This document shows positions 15,964 to 18,842 of a stretch of 18,842 bases of DNA, piece by piece. Numbering within the stretch: position 1 is the stretch's first letter; the number at the start of each line of letters is the position of its first letter. The notes below the pieces were generated by a model. The model made no database searches and had not been told where the DNA came from. It saw only the letters and a list, made by a program, of their open reading frames with translations. A program made the translations under genes and the position numbers. The DNA lies in assembly GCA_030591305.1 (NCBI GenBank), contig JAUVBI010000029.1, positions 1-18,842 of the forward strand. Direction: 5' to 3'. Origin of the DNA: Pseudomonadota bacterium (GTDB lineage: Bacteria; Pseudomonadota; Gammaproteobacteria; Pseudomonadales; Halieaceae).

Positions 15964-17964
15964 ATGAAGTGCCTAAATACCGCTACTGCGTTGTGCCTGT
16001 TGTGCCTGTTGTGCCTGGGTCAGGTTTCAGAGGCAGCCCCGGGCATCACAACCCCACTCAAGGTAATGCTGCAAGGCAGTTCCGCACTCGAATTGCAGCG
16101 CCTGGTTGAAGATAACGGCGGCACCATAAGCCATAGCCTGCATATCATCGATGCCGTTGGCGCAATAGTGACCCCCACACAGTTAGACAAGATACTTCAG
16201 TCACCACTGGTAAGTCGGCATTTGGATGACCTGTCCGCATCCGGGCCACCCGCAGACTCTGCCCCGGAAACCGAAAAGACCTGCGACGTGGGTGGTGCCA
16301 TGGAGCTGGAACTCGAAAACTCACAGCTTAGCTGGCGCTTGTACAATAAAAAGGAAACCAGGGAACGACTCCTGTCCCTGGACATAAAATGGCCAACTGC
16401 CCTGGGGGAAATTGGCTCCTTGTCCCTGGGAGATACAAAGATAGACACGGCACAACCTGAACACGAGGGAAAGATTTCACTCGTATTCACTAAAGAGGAC
16501 GCGCCGGTTCTGGATAAGACGGCCAGTTTGCAGCTTGTGTTCAAAACCACCGAGAATACCTGGACCGACAGTTTTCCAATTCAAAGCGATTTCGAAATAA
16601 CAGCCACATTTGGACCCGACTGCGAAACCAAGCTCATACCTGGTTATAAAAATAATCACGAAGATACCTATTTTCCGACGGTAATAGGTGCCGACTCTCT
16701 GCACTTACACCAGGTTACCGGCAGGGGTATAACTGTGGCTATAGTCGACTCAGGCTTGTGGGAGGCCGATGCTCTCTCCCTGGATACCCGGGGCAAACCT
16801 CGAATCCTGGCGCGCTATGACGCCATTAAAGACATCTCGGGAAAAGAGACTTTTGATGACAGCGGCCACGGTACACACATGGCAAGTGTCATCGCCAACA
16901 GCGGCCCAGTTACAAAGCATGGCCAACCTACCGGAACATTTAAAGGCGTCGCACCTGACGTAAACCTTGTCGCTGTAAAGGCATTCGATATCGAGGGACG
17001 TGGCGACTTATTAGATATTGTGCGTGCAATTCAATATGTAGTGGATCAACGCGAGGCACTCGACATCAAGGTGCTCAACTTATCGTTCTCAGCCAGGCCA
17101 CGCTGGCACTATTGGCTAGACCCCGTTAATCAGGCCGCCATGCAAGCCTGGGCAAGTGGTATAACCGTGATAGCAGCAGCTGGCAACGAGGGACCTGACG
17201 CAATGACTATTGGGTCCCCGGGGAATTTACCCTACCTGATCACTGTTGGCGCTGTGACGGACTCATGGACGGTAAACACCAGGGATGACGACTACATCCC
17301 GGATTTCTCATCTCGTGGCCCTACCCCCAATGCCCATATTAAGCCTGACATTGTCGCCCCCGGCGGGCATATGACAGGCATAACCCGCCCAGGGTCAACA
17401 CTCACCAAAGACTACCCGGACTACCTTTTGAAAACCGGAGAATTCGTAATGACCGGCACATCACAGGCAAGCGCCCTGGTCTCAGGGATGGTCGCCCTAC
17501 TACTGCAGCTGGAGCCAGACTTGAGCCCGGATGACGTCAAATGCAAGCTGATGTCCAGCGCGGAGCTGGCGATAAATACGGACGGCCTGCTCGCCTACAG
17601 CCCTTTTCAGCAGGGTAGTGGATACGCCAGCGTCACAAGAGCCATCACATTGGGGCAACGCGGCTGCGGCAATATTGGACTCGATATCCAGAAGGATATG
17701 GCCGGAGCGGACCACTATCAGGGTCCGGGGATCATTCTTGAAGATGGCAGTACCAGCTTGCCAGGATTACAGGAAATGTACCTGGGTGGGCCCTCTGAAA
17801 AAGGCCTCAGCAACACCAGGAAGTGGGGAGTAAAAGAGCATATCGAGCGAGAAAATCCCCTGACAACCGAGCAGAATTCACCCTCCTCCATACCCTTTGA
17901 TTGGGAATCAGCCTACAAGGACGAACAGTTCCGCATCGAAGAACTCGCCCGCAAACCCCAGTAA
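15964..17964 (+). CDS. secreted S8 (subtilisin-family) serine peptidase
   Basis: This 666-aa protein has a Sec signal peptide (Leu/Cys-rich core, likely cut after VSEA near residue 24). An inhibitor-I9-like region follows at about 31-92. Next is a predicted beta-rich segment of about 115 residues bounded by C107 and C220. The catalytic domain spans about 235-565, with D262 (VAIVDSG), H302 (DSGHGTH), oxyanion N408 (AAAGNEG) and S500 (MTGTSQASA). The full triad is present; the Pro usual after GTSxAx is Ala. A roughly 100-residue polar tail ends the protein. It is exported to the periplasm or outside and should be activated by removal of the pro-region. There is no clear Shine-Dalgarno sequence before the ATG, which sits 14 bp after the c-di-GMP regulator stop. 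The substrate is unknown; the secreted repeat protein downstream is one candidate. Confidence 0.93.
   Translation: MKCLNTATALCLLCLLCLGQVSEAAPGITTPLKVMLQGSSALELQRLVEDNGGTISHSLHIIDAVGAIVTPTQLDKILQSPLVSRHLDDLSASGPPADSAPETEKTCDVGGAMELELENSQLSWRLYNKKETRERLLSLDIKWPTALGEIGSLSLGDTKIDTAQPEHEGKISLVFTKEDAPVLDKTASLQLVFKTTENTWTDSFPIQSDFEITATFGPDCETKLIPGYKNNHEDTYFPTVIGADSLHLHQVTGRGITVAIVDSGLWEADALSLDTRGKPRILARYDAIKDISGKETFDDSGHGTHMASVIANSGPVTKHGQPTGTFKGVAPDVNLVAVKAFDIEGRGDLLDIVRAIQYVVDQREALDIKVLNLSFSARPRWHYWLDPVNQAAMQAWASGITVIAAAGNEGPDAMTIGSPGNLPYLITVGAVTDSWTVNTRDDDYIPDFSSRGPTPNAHIKPDIVAPGGHMTGITRPGSTLTKDYPDYLLKTGEFVMTGTSQASALVSGMVALLLQLEPDLSPDDVKCKLMSSAELAINTDGLLAYSPFQQGSGYASVTRAITLGQRGCGNIGLDIQKDMAGADHYQGPGIILEDGSTSLPGLQEMYLGGPSEKGLSNTRKWGVKEHIERENPLTTEQNSPSSIPFDWESAYKDEQFRIEELARKPQ
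15991..16017 (+). repeat. three 9-bp tandem repeats inside the subtilase signal peptide
   Basis: ttgtgcctg is repeated three times without a mismatch, in frame, encoding LCL-LCL-LCL in the hydrophobic core of the signal peptide. Gain or loss of a unit keeps the frame and changes the core length by three residues. Confidence 0.9.
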
Positions 17965-18307
17965 TACCGAGCGTTACTCACTACTGGGCACACAATCAGC
18001 GCACCCTGCCCCTTTTGGGTTAATTCAAGCCAAAACCTCTATCTAAAATCAGATTTATCCTTATAAAACAACGCACTAAGAAATATACAAGAGAGTTTTC
18101 TGGACTTTCTTTGCAGGGCCACCGCTACCTTCTACCCCATTGAGGGCATACCCTTTTCTTCATTTGCTTTAGCCGTAGCCGTATAAAGATGTCAAGCATC
18201 CAATAAGAGAGATGTGACTCAGATCCCAAACGGGATTTGTAAAAGGGACACCGGTCACACTTTGTGACAAATATTGAAAATATAACTGATTACGAAGGCG
18301 GGTATAA
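17965..18307 (+). promoter_or_regulatory. 343-bp intergenic region upstream of the repeat protein
   Basis: I find no convincing gene here. It holds the 3' end of the subtilase transcript without a clear terminator. It has several weak TATAAA-like boxes (for example 18182-18187) and a small hairpin atccc-aaac-gggat (18223-18236). TGTGAC occurs at 18213 and again at 18263, the latter inside a palindrome. The repeat-protein ATG at 18308 has only a modest ribosome site (AAGG nine bases upstream). Its size and its palindromes suggest that the repeat protein has its own regulated promoter. Confidence 0.45.
18254..18268. promoter_or_regulatory. 15-bp palindrome, possible operator
   Basis: gtcacactttgtgac is a perfect 6-bp inverted repeat around a 3-base spacer, about 40 bases before the repeat-protein start. 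Its half-sites are those of a CRP box but in inverted order (TCACA then TGTGA), so it is not a CRP site. A lone TGTGAC lies exactly 50 bp upstream (18213-18218). The regulator is unknown. Confidence 0.4.
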
Positions 18308-18842
18308 ATGATGAAAACTTTAAACTCAATAGCATGTGCAGGTGGTATCGCAGTAGCGATGCTTTCATCTTCATTAACAGTAGCCGGAACCGCAGAGCAG
18401 GAATCTGCATCACGAAGCGGCAACGCTGGCAGTCAAGTTCATCGTGTAAGCCATGCTCTCGCGGGTGCATCTTCATACCAGGGTGCGAGTAATGCTGGGT
18501 ATAAGTGGGGTAAGCAGCGAGTTCAAAGCCAAGACAAATCAACTTCACAGTGGGGGCAATCCTCCACACAGCAAAGTGGGTATAAGTGGGGCAACCCAAC
18601 CTCTAACTCTGCTTCAAAACCAGCTTACGCGAGTACATCAGGAAATCGCTGGGGTGTTCGTAACTACTCCGAACAGGCAGGAAATCGCTGGGGTGTTCGT
18701 AACTACTCCGAACAGGCAGGAAATCGCTGGGGTGTTCGCAACTACTCCGAACAGGCGGGAAATCGCTGGGGTGTTCGCAACTACTCCGAACAAGCGGGAA
18801 ATCGCTGGGGTGTTCGTAACTACTCCGAACAGGCGGGAAATC
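18308..18842 (+). CDS. secreted tandem-repeat protein of unknown family (3' end beyond window)
   Basis: The frame is open from the ATG at 18308 (a second ATG follows at once) to the window edge, 178 codons. Residues 1-29 look like a Sec signal peptide (MMKTLNSIACAGG, hydrophobic core, likely cut near AGTA). Residues 30-111 are polar, rich in Ser, Gln, Asn, Ala and Gly, with scattered Trp-Gly motifs: GYKWG (64-68), QWG (W82) and GYKWG (91-95). From residue 112 there are five exact copies of GNRWGVRNYSEQA and the start of a sixth. Each unit has one Trp, one Tyr, two Arg and one Glu, so it is aromatic and slightly basic. No catalytic domain is visible. It could be a surface or matrix repeat protein (possibly amyloid-like), or a precursor cut into repeated peptides. 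I do not recognise the family. It lies downstream of a secreted subtilase. Confidence 0.85.
   Translation, partial: MMKTLNSIACAGGIAVAMLSSSLTVAGTAEQESASRSGNAGSQVHRVSHALAGASSYQGASNAGYKWGKQRVQSQDKSTSQWGQSSTQQSGYKWGNPTSNSASKPAYASTSGNRWGVRNYSEQAGNRWGVRNYSEQAGNRWGVRNYSEQAGNRWGVRNYSEQAGNRWGVRNYSEQAGN
18641..18842 (+). repeat. 39-bp tandem repeat array, five full copies plus a partial
   Basis: Units are at 18641-18679, 18680-18718, 18719-18757, 18758-18796 and 18797-18835, with a sixth beginning at 18836 and cut by the window edge. Copies differ only at three third-codon positions: Arg cgt/cgc, Gln cag/caa and Ala gca/gcg. All encode the same 13 residues in the frame of the 18308 gene. The full copy number is unknown. 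Confidence 0.98.

Noticed and set aside
18001..18025. Intrinsic terminator after the subtilase (accctgccccttttgggtt)
   Set aside because: The stem is only about four base pairs and no T-run follows.
18100..18117. Sigma-54-like tgg...ttgc element upstream of the repeat protein
   Set aside because: GG and GC are nine bases apart rather than ten, and the flanking bases match poorly.
18213..18268. CRP binding site
   Set aside because: The palindrome has the half-sites in reverse order (TCACA then TGTGA), and the single TGTGA at 18213 has no TCACA partner at the right spacing.
18641..18842. CRISPR-like regular repeats
   Set aside because: The 39-bp units are contiguous with no spacers and are in frame within a coding region, so this is a protein repeat.

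Overview
The window looks like chromosomal DNA of a gammaproteobacterium. The evidence is the homodimeric-type PDH genes aceE and aceF, the BepA/TusA/permease/NadA neighbourhood (an arrangement I recall from Pseudomonas), a pitrilysin-type M16 peptidase and REC-GGDEF-EAL proteins. A marine lineage near the Pseudomonadales/Cellvibrionales is plausible, but that is inference. No rRNA, tRNA, IS element, phage gene or CRISPR array was seen.

Layout. Bases 1-4963 (minus strand) hold a likely aceE-aceF-kinase operon: PDH E1, PDH E2 and a D-glycerate 3-kinase-like P-loop kinase cut by the window edge. Gaps are 10 and 14 bp, and the leader in front is structured. Bases 4964-9196 (minus) hold tusA, an AI-2E/PerM-type membrane protein and a large M16 lipoprotein peptidase, closely packed. 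Divergent from tusA is bepA (plus, 9347-10873), which converges on nadA (minus, 10899-11966). Upstream of nadA lies a 47-codon ORF (11963-12106) whose stop overlaps the nadA start as ATGA. It has its own Shine-Dalgarno sequence and sits among two hairpins.

The right part reads on the plus strand. Two consecutive c-di-GMP proteins lie at 12313-14019 and 14135-15949. The first has a degenerate receiver and an intact inhibitory site. The second has an intact receiver and a lost inhibitory site replaced by an acidic insert. Fourteen bases later comes a secreted subtilisin-family (S8) peptidase, 15964-17964. After a 343-bp non-coding stretch with palindromic sites, a secreted protein of unknown family starts at 18308. 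It ends, within the window, in an array of identical 13-residue units (GNRWGVRNYSEQA) encoded by 39-bp tandem repeats that differ only at synonymous positions. It continues past the window edge.

The left two thirds is mostly housekeeping: pyruvate oxidation, NAD synthesis, sulfur relay and outer-membrane quality control. The most novel material is the repeat-array secreted protein next to a secreted subtilase and two c-di-GMP enzymes. It could be a surface or matrix repeat protein, or a multi-copy peptide precursor. The second item of interest is the small ORF coupled to nadA.
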